In this document: one piece after another, positions 59,243 to 64,000 of the stretch | Layout of the letters: each line of letters opens with the position of its first letter | Numbering within the stretch: position 1 is the stretch's first letter | Assembly: GCF_024679245.1 (NCBI RefSeq) | Contig: NC_090188.1 | Coordinates: 34,287,951-34,351,950 of the forward strand | From: Pseudorasbora parva | Lineage: Eukaryota > Chordata > Actinopteri > Cypriniformes > Gobionidae | Direction: 5' to 3' | Length of the DNA: 64,000 nt | Notes under the pieces: generated by a model | The model's input: the letters and a program-made list of their open reading frames with translations, nothing else | Databases searched by the model: none | What the model was told of the DNA's origin: nothing | Position numbers and translations under genes: made by a program

Positions 59243-64000
<4,758 letters not shown>

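Overview
This window is vertebrate genomic DNA from a ray-finned fish, most likely a cyprinid (carp, goldfish or zebrafish relatives). The evidence is spliced animal exons with long introns, long dinucleotide and tetranucleotide arrays, and a dense load of fish-type mobile DNA: hAT elements, Angel-like fold-back MITEs, DIRS and Gypsy-type retroelements and an L2-like LINE tail. There is no bacterial gene structure, no rRNA or tRNA gene and no CRISPR array.

The only convincing host gene is CUB and Sushi multiple domains 1 (csmd1; zebrafish has a and b copies and I cannot tell which this is). It runs on the + strand, and seven consecutive internal exons are present: 13342-13536, 36371-36487, 44273-44386, 53028-53123, 55070-55273, 58587-58711 and 60300-60396. 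They join in frame into 948 bases (316 codons): one sushi domain, one complete CUB domain split over three exons, a second sushi domain, and most of a second CUB domain whose last part lies beyond the window. The first introns are large (22.8, 7.8 and 8.6 kb) and the later ones are 1.6-3.3 kb. The last complete intron appears to use a GC-AG splice pair. Both window edges lie in introns.

Everything else is intronic, and much of it is transposon. By region: 0.8-2.9 kb is a hAT-like element with a nested TIR element that carries a coding remnant. 7.6-10.9 kb is a layered block with a hAT element and a LINE tail. 12.3-12.6 kb is a mixed GATA/GACA array. 16.2-20.05 kb holds a 3-kb TIR element filled with a degenerate tandem repeat, a solo-LTR-like piece and a 574-bp relative of the large element. 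24 kb is a hAT fragment with a BED-finger remnant sitting inside an AT array. 31-33.5 kb has an Angel-like MITE, a TIR element carrying a helicase-like fragment, and a DIRS reverse-transcriptase remnant. 38-43.8 kb holds long-inverted-repeat elements, one nested in another. 46.8-47.6 kb has second copies of two of the earlier elements.

The most striking structure is at 47.77-52.21 kb. A Gypsy-type retroelement on the minus strand (target duplication GTGTC, pol missing) carries a non-autonomous hAT element in its 5' LTR (8-bp duplication TTGTCAGC). That hAT element in turn carries a very young 1.4-kb LTR element without recognisable proteins (369-bp LTRs that I read as identical, duplication TACGT). 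Both LTR elements have a primer-binding site matching the 3' end of tRNA-Phe.

Coordinates of exons and of elements with target-site duplications were read base by base. Boundaries of older repeats are approximate.
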